Shown: positions 35,178-44,162 of the stretch, in pieces
How positions within the stretch are numbered: the first letter of the stretch is position 1
How the letters are laid out: each line of letters opens with the position of its first letter
Assembly (NCBI GenBank): GCA_963790775.1
Contig: CAWBPR010000022.1
Span: 1-64,000, forward strand
Source: JASJBU01 sp963790775
GTDB lineage: Bacteria > Pseudomonadota > Gammaproteobacteria > Chromatiales > Chromatiaceae
Reading direction: 5' to 3'
Length of the DNA: 64,000 nucleotides
The notes under the pieces: generated by a model
Database searches by the model: none
Told to the model about the DNA's origin: nothing
Seen by the model: only the letters and a program-made list of their open reading frames with translations
Position numbers and translations under genes: made by a program

Positions 35178-37121
35178 CTAACGGTTGAGTCTGTTATCAA
35201 TAAGGTTGTTCACAACGGATGGGTCCGCAAGGGTTGAGGTATCCCCGAGACTGTCCAGTTCATCAGCGGCGATTTTACGCAGGATGCGGCGCATGATCTT
35301 ACCGGAACGGGTTTTGGGGAGTCCCGGTGCCCACTGCAGCAGATTGACCTTGGCGATGGGGCCGATTTCCTTGCGCACCAGACCGATAAGTTCCTTTTTC
35401 AATTCATCATTGCCTTCTTCTCCCGCCATCAGTGTGACATAGGCATAGATGCCCTGACCGGTAATCTCGTGGGGATAACCTACCACGGCAGCTTCCGCGA
35501 CTTTTTCGTGCAGCACCAGGGCCGATTCGATTTCAGCAGTTCCCAGGCGATGACCCGATACGTTCAGCACATCATCCACCCGGCCTGTGATCCAATAGTA
35601 GCCATCCTCATCCCGGCGAGCCCCGTCCCCGGTGAAATAGTAACCCGGATACATCTGAAAATAGGTCTCGAAGAAACGCCTGTGGTCCCCATACAGGGTC
35701 CGCATCTGGGATGGCCAGGGAAATTTAATGGCGAGGTTGCCGCTGGCTGGATTGCCATCGACCTCAATACCTTGATCATCGATCAGTACCGGTTGCACAC
35801 CGAAAAATGGCACGGTAGCTGATCCTGGTTTCAATGGAGTGGCGCCAGGCAGGGGGGTCAGCATGTGAGCGCCTGTCTCTGTTTGCCACCAGGTGTCGAC
35901 GATGGGGCAGCGGCTGTTGCCCACAACCCGGTTGTACCACTCCCAAGCTTCAGGATTGATCGGTTCACCGACCGTTCCCAGCAGACGCAGGCTGGAACGG
36001 CTGGTCTTCTTAACCGGTTCCTCACCGGATGCCATCAGGGCGCGGATTGCGGTGGGGGCGGTGTAGAAGCTGGCGACATTATGTTTGTCGCAAACCTGCC
36101 AGAAACGCGAGACGTCAGGGTAGGTGGGGATGCCCTCGAACATCAGGCTGATCGCACCATTGGTCAGCGGTCCATATACGATGTAGCTGTGGCCAGTGAC
36201 CCAGCCGATGTCGGCGGTGCACCAGTAGACCTCGCCATCCTTGTAATCGAATACGGTTTTGTGGGTCATGGCTGCCTGCAGCAGATAACCGCCGGTGGTA
36301 TGCAGCACGCCTTTGGGTTTGCCGGTAGAGCCGGAGGTGTAGAGGATGAAGAGGGGGTCTTCTGCGTCCATCTGCTCTGGTTCGCACACCGGGTCTGCCG
36401 AAGCCAGGGCTTCGTGGTACCAGACATCCCGCCCTTCCGTCCAATCCACAGGATCACCGCCGTGCTGGACCACGATGCAGGTATGGACCTCCGGGCAGTG
36501 GGCCAGGCCCTTGTCTGCATTGGCTTTCAGCGGCAGTTTTTTGCCACCCCGTAGCGACTGGTCGGATGTGATGACACACTGACAATTTGAATCCAGAATT
36601 CGGTCTTTGAGCGCATCGGGTGAAAAGGCGCTGAAGACGATGGAGTGTACCGCACCGATACGGGTGCAGGCGAGCATGGCGACGACGGCTTGGGGGATCA
36701 TGGGCATGTAGATGGAGACCCTGTCTCCTTTTTTGATGCCACGCTCTTTCAGCACATTCGCGAATTTGTTTACATCAGCGTGTAATTCACGATAGGTGAT
36801 CTTCTTGTCACTGGCCGGATCATCTCCCTCCCAGATGATCGCAGTCTGATCACCACGGGTGTCCAGATGACGGTCAAGGCAGTTGTACGAAACATTGAGT
36901 TTTCCACCCTTAAACCACTCTATGTGCAGATCATTTTCGCCGAAACTCCAGTCCAGTACCTTGTCCCAAGGCTTGAACCAGGAGAGATACTGCTTGGCCT
37001 GCTCGGCCCAAAATCCTTCAGGATCATCAACGGAACGTTGATACATCTCCTGGTATTGTTCACTGTTTATGTTCGCCTGAGCGGCGAAGTCGGCGGGCAC
37101 CGGATATACCTTATCTGCCAT
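35178..37121 (-). CDS. acs: Acetyl-CoA synthetase
   Basis: 647 residues, ANL superfamily: N-terminal ACAS domain (YLSWFKPWDKVLDWSFGE), P-loop-like YTSGSTGKPKG, WWQTETGAHM, YFTGDGARRDEDGYYWITGR and the acetylatable lysine in LPKTRSGKIMRR near the C-terminus. It activates acetate to acetyl-CoA at ATP cost. The upstream genes on the same strand (symporter, DUF294/CBS protein, exonuclease) form the usual acetate-use neighbourhood. Confidence 0.97.
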   Translation of the reverse strand: MADKVYPVPADFAAQANINSEQYQEMYQRSVDDPEGFWAEQAKQYLSWFKPWDKVLDWSFGENDLHIEWFKGGKLNVSYNCLDRHLDTRGDQTAIIWEGDDPASDKKITYRELHADVNKFANVLKERGIKKGDRVSIYMPMIPQAVVAMLACTRIGAVHSIVFSAFSPDALKDRILDSNCQCVITSDQSLRGGKKLPLKANADKGLAHCPEVHTCIVVQHGGDPVDWTEGRDVWYHEALASADPVCEPEQMDAEDPLFILYTSGSTGKPKGVLHTTGGYLLQAAMTHKTVFDYKDGEVYWCTADIGWVTGHSYIVYGPLTNGAISLMFEGIPTYPDVSRFWQVCDKHNVASFYTAPTAIRALMASGEEPVKKTSRSSLRLLGTVGEPINPEAWEWYNRVVGNSRCPIVDTWWQTETGAHMLTPLPGATPLKPGSATVPFFGVQPVLIDDQGIEVDGNPASGNLAIKFPWPSQMRTLYGDHRRFFETYFQMYPGYYFTGDGARRDEDGYYWITGRVDDVLNVSGHRLGTAEIESALVLHEKVAEAAVVGYPHEITGQGIYAYVTLMAGEEGNDELKKELIGLVRKEIGPIAKVNLLQWAPGLPKTRSGKIMRRILRKIAADELDSLGDTSTLADPSVVNNLIDNRLNR

Positions 37122-37370
37122 GGGTCTGATTCTCCTGGGTGGGTCTGTAAGTAAGTTTGATAGATTGAGTTCAGGTTTTTCCGTAACTTCGATGGATGGA
37201 CTGAGCTATTCTGGTTATCTGTATCTGCTGAAGGTGCTATATCTTGAATCAGCCAGCTTGGCTCCCTGCACGGCAGATTTCGGACGTTTATAAAACAGAT
37301 AGATTGTTACGTCCAGAATGAAATATCAAGTGTAATAAGTTTGTCATAATTTATAGCATAGTTTCAGTCA

Positions 37371-37937
37371 CTACTGAGCCAGATGATTGCTGGCAAGCCA
37401 AAACAGGGATGGTTCCTCGTCACTCAACAGGACTCTTTTCATGACGACCACTCCATAGGCTGTTCTCCACTGCAGAATTTCTTCCGCATCTGGGGAAGTG
37501 GTGACTGTAGTGCGGGGCTCAAGGTCGGGCGACCCCAATTGCTGTCTTAACTGGACCTGGAGTTGCTCATGATTATTGTTGCGATAGTTGAGTTTTACCG
37601 CAGACAGCCTTCCATCCTGAAAAATGAAGCTGATATATCTTGACGGAATACCATTTAATATCCCCACACGGCTGGCACACAGCTGATCTCCATATGGAGT
37701 TTGGCGTGTCTGACATTGCCAGTTTAGATCGGGGTAGACCTGTTTTAGATCAGCTTCGGTAAAGTGGGAGTCCAATACCGCCAAATCCATTTTGATCTCT
37801 TTCTCTCCGAACAGCCACAGCACTACGGTATCAGTCCGGCGCTGTCCATCATCGGTAAACATCAGCCAGGTGATCGGGCCGAATACCATGGCAAGCAAAA
37901 GCAGTTTTTTGTAAAGGAGGGGTAATTTGAAATTCAT
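37371..37937 (-). CDS. Membrane-anchored protein of unknown function
   Basis: 188 residues with one N-terminal TM helix (LLLLAMVFGPITWLMF) and a soluble domain that would face the periplasm (two Cys at WQCQTRQTPYGDQLCA could form a disulphide). No family recognised. On the same strand between the exonuclease gene and acs. Confidence 0.72.
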   Translation of the reverse strand: MNFKLPLLYKKLLLLAMVFGPITWLMFTDDGQRRTDTVVLWLFGEKEIKMDLAVLDSHFTEADLKQVYPDLNWQCQTRQTPYGDQLCASRVGILNGIPSRYISFIFQDGRLSAVKLNYRNNNHEQLQVQLRQQLGSPDLEPRTTVTTSPDAEEILQWRTAYGVVVMKRVLLSDEEPSLFWLASNHLAQ

Positions 37938-37986
37938 GATAATAATGTGGTTTTTACGCTGCTCAATGGATAATGCCCCAAATCAA

Positions 37987-38679
37987 TCAATTCGTCAGGA
38001 AACGGTCGAGGCGACAATTTGTTTGTCGTGGATACATCTCTGCCGCCATGGCCAGGAATAGCTCTGCTGTTGCCAATGCATCGCTCAAGGCGTTATGTGC
38101 TTTATACTGAGGCAGGTTGTATTGCGGGCGGAGATTGAACAGCCTCAGGTTTCCGGTTTGAATCGTGTGGTTGCGGATCTCGAAAAGCCTCCGTGCGAGC
38201 ACCAAAGTATCGATGGTGCGAATCACAAAAGGCACGCCATAAAGTTCCCGGCAAGCCGCATCAAGAAAATTCTGCTCGATTCTGGCGTAGTGCACCAACA
38301 TCACCTTACCTTTCATCTCCATAAGCAAAGTTGGAAGGACCTCTTCCAGTGGTTTTCCGGCGGCCGATACATCGTCGGTAATCTGGTGTATAACCGCCGA
38401 CTCTTCCGGTATCTCATCTGTCACCGAGATCACACCATAACGGGATGTTTCCAGCAGGATCGACATTTTTCGCAGGTGGACAAGACCAAAGCTGAGAATG
38501 CTGTCTCGCTTGGGATCCAGCCCGGTGGTCTCGAGGTCCAATGCGACAATATCCAGCTCCTTACAGGTGCTGCTCTTGGCCGGGAGAGGTGTTGAAAGGT
38601 AGTCTCGCATGGGGCCGGCCGGAGCTCTGGATAGATAGCGCTTGCGCTGTATCTCCTTACCAAAGAATCGATCAAACAT
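37987..38679 (-). CDS. DEDDh 3'-5' exonuclease (DnaQ-like)
   Basis: 230 residues. ExoI VALDLETTGLDP with catalytic Asp/Glu, ExoII MLVHYARIEQNFLDAA, ExoIII HNALSDALATAELFLA with the general-base His. A proofreading-type nuclease, but this paralogue is linked to a DUF294/CBS protein (3-bp gap upstream) beside a sodium:acetate symporter, an arrangement I recognise from many proteobacteria. It is not the main replicative dnaQ; the role is unknown. Confidence 0.88.
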   Translation of the reverse strand: MFDRFFGKEIQRKRYLSRAPAGPMRDYLSTPLPAKSSTCKELDIVALDLETTGLDPKRDSILSFGLVHLRKMSILLETSRYGVISVTDEIPEESAVIHQITDDVSAAGKPLEEVLPTLLMEMKGKVMLVHYARIEQNFLDAACRELYGVPFVIRTIDTLVLARRLFEIRNHTIQTGNLRLFNLRPQYNLPQYKAHNALSDALATAELFLAMAAEMYPRQTNCRLDRFLTN

Positions 38680-38682
38680 GAC

Positions 38683-40551
38683 TCAGCGGAACCGCCCGCT
38701 CTGATAACGGTTTTCCAGGGTGTTCTGCATATCCTGGATGACACTGAAGGCATCTTTCAGATGCCTGCGTTCCAATTCGGACAGATCCTGGGGCGGTAGA
38801 TAATTATCAGGTTTAACCCCTAAGCGGATCTGTTGAGCCTGATGGCGGATTCGCAGACTGGCAATAAATTCCAGTGCATCCTCCAGATTGGCCCCCATCT
38901 CAGCGCTCAATGCATTGGTTGTTGCAGCCGCCCGCAGTCGTTCTGTAGTGTTGATTTGTGGCAATCCCTTTGACAGCGCCAGGACACGGGCGATATCGGT
39001 AATGGGTACGATGCCAAGGTGCTTGATGTCAAAAGTGTCATGATGTTCACCGCCATGGATCAAGACAAAGTTGCGAAAGAACCCCAACGGTGGACGGAAC
39101 TGTAAGGCATTCGCCGCCATATAGGCTGTGAAAATCCCATTGTTTCTCGTTTTGTTGAGAAAATTCTGCTGCAGTTCCTTATACAGTGACTGTTCCCCAT
39201 AGACGGGACGCAGGTCGAAGAAGATGCTGGAGAGCATCAATGATTTGGGTTCCGGGTTCTCGGTCCAGTCATCAAAATAGTGGCTCCAGAATTTCAAGGG
39301 TTGGCGCCAGGATGGGTTTGAAGCCATTGCCTCTCCAGGGCAGTAGATGAATCCACAGGCATCCAGACCATCACAGACTCGGTCAGCCAAGGCAGTGAAA
39401 TAGGCTTTATGCTCCCCACGCATTTCGTCTCCGATAAGCAACGCGTTGTCCTGGTCGGAATGGGTGGATTGTTCCCTTCGCGCCTGAGAGCCGCCGCACA
39501 GCCATGTGTACGGCACAGGAGGCGGGCCGAACTCCTGTTCCGCCATTTCCAGTAATCGAATGGTGATCGAGTCGGTGATTGAGGAGATGTATTCTCCAAT
39601 ATGCAATGCTGTAACACCAGAGTAGGCCAACTGGACTTGCAGTTCAGGTAAACGATTGCTTGCCTCAATCAAATCTTCCAGATTGCTGCTTTTGCGGACA
39701 TCAGTTGCGATGAAAGCAGAATTTGTCGTCTGCTGGCGCGCAAGGTCACCGGCAGTTAACATACCGATGACTTTATCGCCATCCATCACCGGCAGATGAT
39801 GTACATGAAGACGTGTCATGGTCATCAACGCCTGTTGCAGAATCGCATCTTTTTCAATTGTCTGCAGATTGCTGGACATTATTCTGCTGGCCGGTTCACT
39901 CGATAACACATCTGCTGCAATGCAGCGTCTGCGCAAATCGCTGTCGGTTATCATCCCTACCAGTTCATTGTCCTGAGTAAGCATGATCGATGAGACATTT
40001 CTGTCAGTCATGACCTGCGCCACTTCTTTGATGCTGGTTTTGGCCGAGGCCAGTACCGGAGCTTTGTTCAACAGATTTGAAACCTCCTGGCTGAACAGCG
40101 TCAAGTCATTCGGATTCATGGTTTCCTGGATCGTGCTGACCGCCTGTTTGAGTCGTTCGCGCATCGATTCGCTGAAATGCAGGTTAAACTCGGGTTCCGC
40201 AGCCCTTAACTCCTGCAGCACCTGGCAGGGAACCAGGTAAAGTAGTGTATCTTCTACTGCGACTCCCCGTGTTGCCCTGCCGATATCCACCAACTGGCAG
40301 GGAATGGTATAGATATCCCCCTCGTCAAGTTTTTCTATCACACGGTTCTTATCATCCAGCAGATCAACGACCCCGCTGCGTATGATGTAGAGATAATTAT
40401 TGGACGCATCCCCGGGAGGGAAAGAGCTATCACGACGCAAGTAGCGAATTTCCAGAGATTTAGGGAGTAGATTGAGACGTTCATCCGGGAGAGAGTCAAA
40501 CGGGGGACGCTGTGCAAGAAAGTCTCTAATTTCAACCAGTTCGATTTCCAT
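38683..40551 (-). CDS. cNMP-binding/CBS/DUF294 nucleotidyltransferase-like protein
   Basis: 622 residues from MEIELVEIRDFL; longer frames from 40680 add a spurious hydrophobic leader. Order: cyclic-nucleotide-binding-like domain (about 20-135), CBS pair (about 165-285, VMTDRNVSSIMLTQDNELVG and MTRLHVHHLPVMDGD), DUF294 nucleotidyltransferase-like domain with GGSQARREQSTHSDQDNALL (a PII-uridylyltransferase-like G-S...D-x-D), then a helical C-terminus. Likely a nucleotide-sensing regulator of the acetate symporter/acs module. Confidence 0.9.
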   Translation of the reverse strand: MEIELVEIRDFLAQRPPFDSLPDERLNLLPKSLEIRYLRRDSSFPPGDASNNYLYIIRSGVVDLLDDKNRVIEKLDEGDIYTIPCQLVDIGRATRGVAVEDTLLYLVPCQVLQELRAAEPEFNLHFSESMRERLKQAVSTIQETMNPNDLTLFSQEVSNLLNKAPVLASAKTSIKEVAQVMTDRNVSSIMLTQDNELVGMITDSDLRRRCIAADVLSSEPASRIMSSNLQTIEKDAILQQALMTMTRLHVHHLPVMDGDKVIGMLTAGDLARQQTTNSAFIATDVRKSSNLEDLIEASNRLPELQVQLAYSGVTALHIGEYISSITDSITIRLLEMAEQEFGPPPVPYTWLCGGSQARREQSTHSDQDNALLIGDEMRGEHKAYFTALADRVCDGLDACGFIYCPGEAMASNPSWRQPLKFWSHYFDDWTENPEPKSLMLSSIFFDLRPVYGEQSLYKELQQNFLNKTRNNGIFTAYMAANALQFRPPLGFFRNFVLIHGGEHHDTFDIKHLGIVPITDIARVLALSKGLPQINTTERLRAAATTNALSAEMGANLEDALEFIASLRIRHQAQQIRLGVKPDNYLPPQDLSELERRHLKDAFSVIQDMQNTLENRYQSGRFR

Positions 40552-40654
40552 GGGCCAATAATAACTGATCGCAAGTAACAGAATAAGAAAATAAATTTTG
40601 TCTATTTTCAGGAATGGCTGGTAGTTGGAAATAAATCTTCCTGCCGGAAGAGAG

Positions 40655-40677
40655 AAAAAGCCCCGCTTACGCGGGGC
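40655..40677 (-). terminator. Terminator of the symporter operon
   Basis: On the minus strand GCCCCGC-GTAA-GCGGGGC followed by five T, about 30 bp past the symporter stop. It separates the symporter from the DUF294 gene. Confidence 0.88.
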
Positions 40678-40708
40678 CAAATACTACAGCTTTGCCAACC
40701 GCAGGTAG

Positions 40709-42493
40709 TTAATGGTCTATGGCGACAGCGGCGCCCTTGGGCACTCGGATGTCTTCCACCAGATGCTGGATGTGCTCGGGTGGCGGTGCGGTCAGTTTGG
40801 ATACAGTGATGGCCACTGCAAAGTTGACTACTGCACCGACGGCGCCAAAGGCGTTGGGTGAGATACCCAGGAACCAATTGGGGGCCATGTCACCCAGAAA
40901 CTCAGTGCCAGGTATGAACATAATACCCTTGTGCTGGAACACATAGAGCATGGTTACACCAATGCCCGAGATCATGCCCCAGATGGCGCCGGAACGGTTT
41001 GCCCGTTTGTTGAAGATGCCCAACATCAGCACCGGAAAGATGGAGCTGGCAGCGAGACCGAATGCAATGGCCACGGTGCCGGCGGCGAAATCCGGTGGAT
41101 GCAGACCGAAATAACCCGCCAGGGCGATCGCGCCGGCCATGGCGATACGTCCCGCCAGCAGTTCGTTTTTCTCTGAGATGTTTTTAACAAAGACACCTTT
41201 CAGCAGGTCGTGGGAGATGGATGAGGAGATGGCCAGCAACAGGCCCGCTGCGGTGGAGAGGGCAGCGGCCAGGCCACCGGCTACCACCAGGGCAACGACC
41301 CAGTTTGGCAGGTTGGCAATCTCCGGGTTGGCCAGAACCATGATGTCCCGGTCGACATTGGTCATCTCATTGCCTTTCCAACCCCATTCCGCAGCTTTCT
41401 TGTTGAAGTCCGCATTTTTGTCGTTGTAGTACTGGATACGGCCGTCACCGTTCTTATCCTCGAACTCCAACAGACCTGTCTGCTCCCATTTCTTGAACCA
41501 CTGAGGACGATCGGCATAGGCCAGATTGCCTTCAGATGCCCCGACTTCACCGACCTGGATGGTGTTCATCAGATTGAGGCGTGCCATGGAGCCCACTGCG
41601 GGCGCGGTTGTGTAGAGAATGGCAATGAAGACCAACGCCCAACCGGCTGAGGAACGTGCATCCTTCACCTTGGGTACGGTGAAGAAACGGATGATGACAT
41701 GGGGCAGCCCGGCGGTGCCGATCATCAGTGACAGGGTGTAGACAAACATGTTCAGCTTACTGCCCATGACCTGTGTAGTATATTCATTAAAACCCAGGTC
41801 ATTTATCACCTGGTCCAGCTTATCCAGCATGTATGTACCTGAACCATCCGCCATTTGACTGCCCAGACCCAACTGAGGAACCGGATTACCCGTGAGGTTC
41901 ATGGAGATGAAGATGGCCGGTACGCTATAGGCGAAGATCAGCACGCAGTATTGGGCAATCTGGGTGTAGGTGATGCCCTTCATACCGCCCATTACAGCAT
42001 AAACGAAGACTATGCCCATGCCGATATAGAGACCGGTATCGTAGTCGGTCTCAAGGAAGCGGGAGAAGGCCACACCGATACCTTTCATCTGGCCGATTAC
42101 ATAGGTAATGGAGGCCAGGATGAGGCAGATTACCGCGACAATGCGGGCGGTTTGTGAATAGTAGCGGTCACCAATAAATTCCGGCACAGTGAACTTACCG
42201 AATTTACGCAGATAGGGGGCCAGCAACAGGGCCAGCAGCACATAACCACCAGTCCAACCCATCAGGAAGACGGAAGCGCCATAACCGTTAAAAGCGATGA
42301 GTCCGGCCATGGAGATAAAGGATGCAGCGGACATCCAGTCAGCGGCAGTTGCCATGCCGTTGGCAACCGGATGTATTCCGCGTCCTGCAGCGTAGAACTC
42401 ACCGGTGGTTCCTGCACGAGCCCAGAATGCGATGATGATGTAGAGGGCAAATGTGATGCCTACTACGATATAAGTGAGAGTTTGCAGATCCAT
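40709..42493 (-). CDS. Sodium:solute symporter, ActP-like (DUF4212-associated subfamily)
   Basis: 594 residues, about 13 TM helices of the SSS family: LQTLTYIVVGITFALYIII, ATAADWMSAASFISMAGLI, YVIGQMKGIGVAFSRFLE. A non-conserved hydrophilic insertion (about 320-380, EFEDKNGDGRIQYYNDKNAD, EF-hand-like) is typical of the subfamily with a small DUF4212 partner. Acetate or another short monocarboxylate is the likely substrate, given acs nearby. 13 bp downstream of its small subunit. Confidence 0.9.
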   Translation of the reverse strand: MDLQTLTYIVVGITFALYIIIAFWARAGTTGEFYAAGRGIHPVANGMATAADWMSAASFISMAGLIAFNGYGASVFLMGWTGGYVLLALLLAPYLRKFGKFTVPEFIGDRYYSQTARIVAVICLILASITYVIGQMKGIGVAFSRFLETDYDTGLYIGMGIVFVYAVMGGMKGITYTQIAQYCVLIFAYSVPAIFISMNLTGNPVPQLGLGSQMADGSGTYMLDKLDQVINDLGFNEYTTQVMGSKLNMFVYTLSLMIGTAGLPHVIIRFFTVPKVKDARSSAGWALVFIAILYTTAPAVGSMARLNLMNTIQVGEVGASEGNLAYADRPQWFKKWEQTGLLEFEDKNGDGRIQYYNDKNADFNKKAAEWGWKGNEMTNVDRDIMVLANPEIANLPNWVVALVVAGGLAAALSTAAGLLLAISSSISHDLLKGVFVKNISEKNELLAGRIAMAGAIALAGYFGLHPPDFAAGTVAIAFGLAASSIFPVLMLGIFNKRANRSGAIWGMISGIGVTMLYVFQHKGIMFIPGTEFLGDMAPNWFLGISPNAFGAVGAVVNFAVAITVSKLTAPPPEHIQHLVEDIRVPKGAAVAIDH

Positions 42494-42506
42494 ATTCAGT
42501 TCACCT

Positions 42507-42758
42507 TTAGTCTTCGTGTACGTCGTGCTCGACGTCCAGGGCGTTCATGCGTTTCACATAGACATAGATCAGCACGAGAAACGTATAGATGGAGCCCTGT
42601 TGGGCGAACCAGAAACCAAGACCCACACCGCCGATTTTAATGGCGTTCATGGGTTCGACCAGGATAATGCCGAATACATAAGAAACCAGGAACCAGATGG
42701 CCAGCAGGATGCTGACTAACCTTACGTTGGATTTCCAGTATTGTTCAGCTTTGCTCAT
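42507..42758 (-). CDS. DUF4212 small symporter subunit
   Basis: 83 residues with two TM helices (LVSILLAIWFLVSYVFGIIL and FWFAQQGSIYTFLVLIYVYV) and charged ends (YVKRMNALDVEHD), the putative small subunit of the sodium/substrate symporter encoded 13 bp downstream. Confidence 0.92.
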   Translation of the reverse strand: MSKAEQYWKSNVRLVSILLAIWFLVSYVFGIILVEPMNAIKIGGVGLGFWFAQQGSIYTFLVLIYVYVKRMNALDVEHDVHED

Positions 42759-43165
42759 TGGATGATCACTCCGCTGTTATGTTTATTCAGAGTTCCGCCG
42801 GTTGCTTGTGAAAAAAAATCACTTGACGGATTTCAGATGATTTTCTGTATCGGGATAACCCGTAGAACGGGTACCGCAATTCTTCATAAAATTCAGCAAA
42901 ATGTCAAATAAAACAAATGGTTATTGTGTGTATTCAGATGCAGACCTGCTCTCATAATGTTTCGTTAGGTAACAGAGATGAGTCTTGATTGTTACCCAAT
43001 GAAACCCGGTTGTTTCCAATGGTACGCAAGCTCACCTCAATTACGTGCGCTGAAAATCAGTGATTTTCTACCCCACGAGAGAAATCCAACCCCAGCTTAT
43101 TGACGTATGGATAAGCATTGGATAGAGATTCTGTGATGGCGCCGAGTTGTGAGAGAGGAGGCATT
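42759..43165. other. Divergent intergenic region
   Basis: 407 bp between the symporter operon and the DUF3179 gene. It holds two inverted repeats: ACCCGT-AGA-ACGGGT at 42858-42872 and GAAAATCA-G-TGATTTTC at 43052-43068. Either could be an operator. No gene or convincing promoter hexamers were identified. Confidence 0.5.
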
Positions 43166-44122
43166 ATGCTGATACGGCAGTTGGTCTACAGCCTGAGTTC
43201 GATCGTAATATTGGTCAGCGCATATGAATCAGTTCAAGCTGGAAAAGACAATGGGTTCGATCTGCGTGGGGCATTGATTCCCCTCGAGGAGATTCATCAT
43301 GGTGGGCCGGATAGGGATGGAATTCCGTCCTTATCACAGCCTGAATTCGTGTTTGCCGATGAAGCTGAATGGGTGGCTCCGGATGCGCGGGTCTTGGGGA
43401 TAGAAAAGTCTGGAGTCAGCAAAGCTTATCCTGTCTCGATTCTCAACTGGCACGAGATTGTCAACGACCATATCAACGGAGAATCCCTGGTTGTAACTTA
43501 TTGCCCGTTATGCGGAAGTGGTATTGCGTTTTCCGCACAACTGGGTAAGCGCACACTGAATTTCGGGGTGTCAGGCCTGTTATATAACAGCGATGTACTG
43601 CTCTATGACCGGGAAACTGAATCACTCTGGTCACAACTGTTGAGGCGTGCAGTTAGCGGACCCTTAAAAGGTAGCGAATTGCAGATGCTTCCCTTGGAAC
43701 ACACAACCTGGCAACGATGGAGGAGGCTGCATCCGAATACTCTGATACTGTCAAAAGCTACAGGGCATGACCGAAATTATCAGACTGACCCCTATGCAGG
43801 GTATAAGGACAGTTCTGGGACCTATTTTCCGGTCAAACAGATTGATCCACGTTATCATCCAAAACAGCAGATTCTAGGCTTGGAAGTGGAGGGTCATTTC
43901 AAGGCATATCCATTCGTGGAACTGGATCGGGCAGGAGGTGAGGTGATCGACTCCCTTGCCGGTCAGGTGTACAGGGTGTTTTACGATCGAGCGAATCGCA
44001 GCGCCTGGGTGGTGGACGTTACTGGCAATAAAATTCCTGCCGTTAGCGCTTTCTGGTTCGCCTGGATGGCCTTTCATCCGGAGTCCGCAGTCTATCTAAG
44101 CCCCGATCATGCCCAAGAGTGA
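43166..44122 (+). CDS. DUF3179 domain protein, exported
   Basis: 318 residues from MLIRQLVYSL; the AGGAGG immediately upstream fixes this start over the TTG at 43118. An N-terminal signal peptide (VYSLSSIVILVSAYESVQAG) precedes a DUF3179 domain with its hallmark VTYCPLCGSGIAF (CxxC), AYPVSILNWHEIVND and RVFYDRANRSAWV. Function unknown; the cysteine pair suggests metal or redox binding in the periplasm. Confidence 0.9.
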   Translation: MLIRQLVYSLSSIVILVSAYESVQAGKDNGFDLRGALIPLEEIHHGGPDRDGIPSLSQPEFVFADEAEWVAPDARVLGIEKSGVSKAYPVSILNWHEIVNDHINGESLVVTYCPLCGSGIAFSAQLGKRTLNFGVSGLLYNSDVLLYDRETESLWSQLLRRAVSGPLKGSELQMLPLEHTTWQRWRRLHPNTLILSKATGHDRNYQTDPYAGYKDSSGTYFPVKQIDPRYHPKQQILGLEVEGHFKAYPFVELDRAGGEVIDSLAGQVYRVFYDRANRSAWVVDVTGNKIPAVSAFWFAWMAFHPESAVYLSPDHAQE

Positions 44123-44162
44123 AGGTAACAGATTCTGGAATATAGCTATTATGAGCTTGAAT

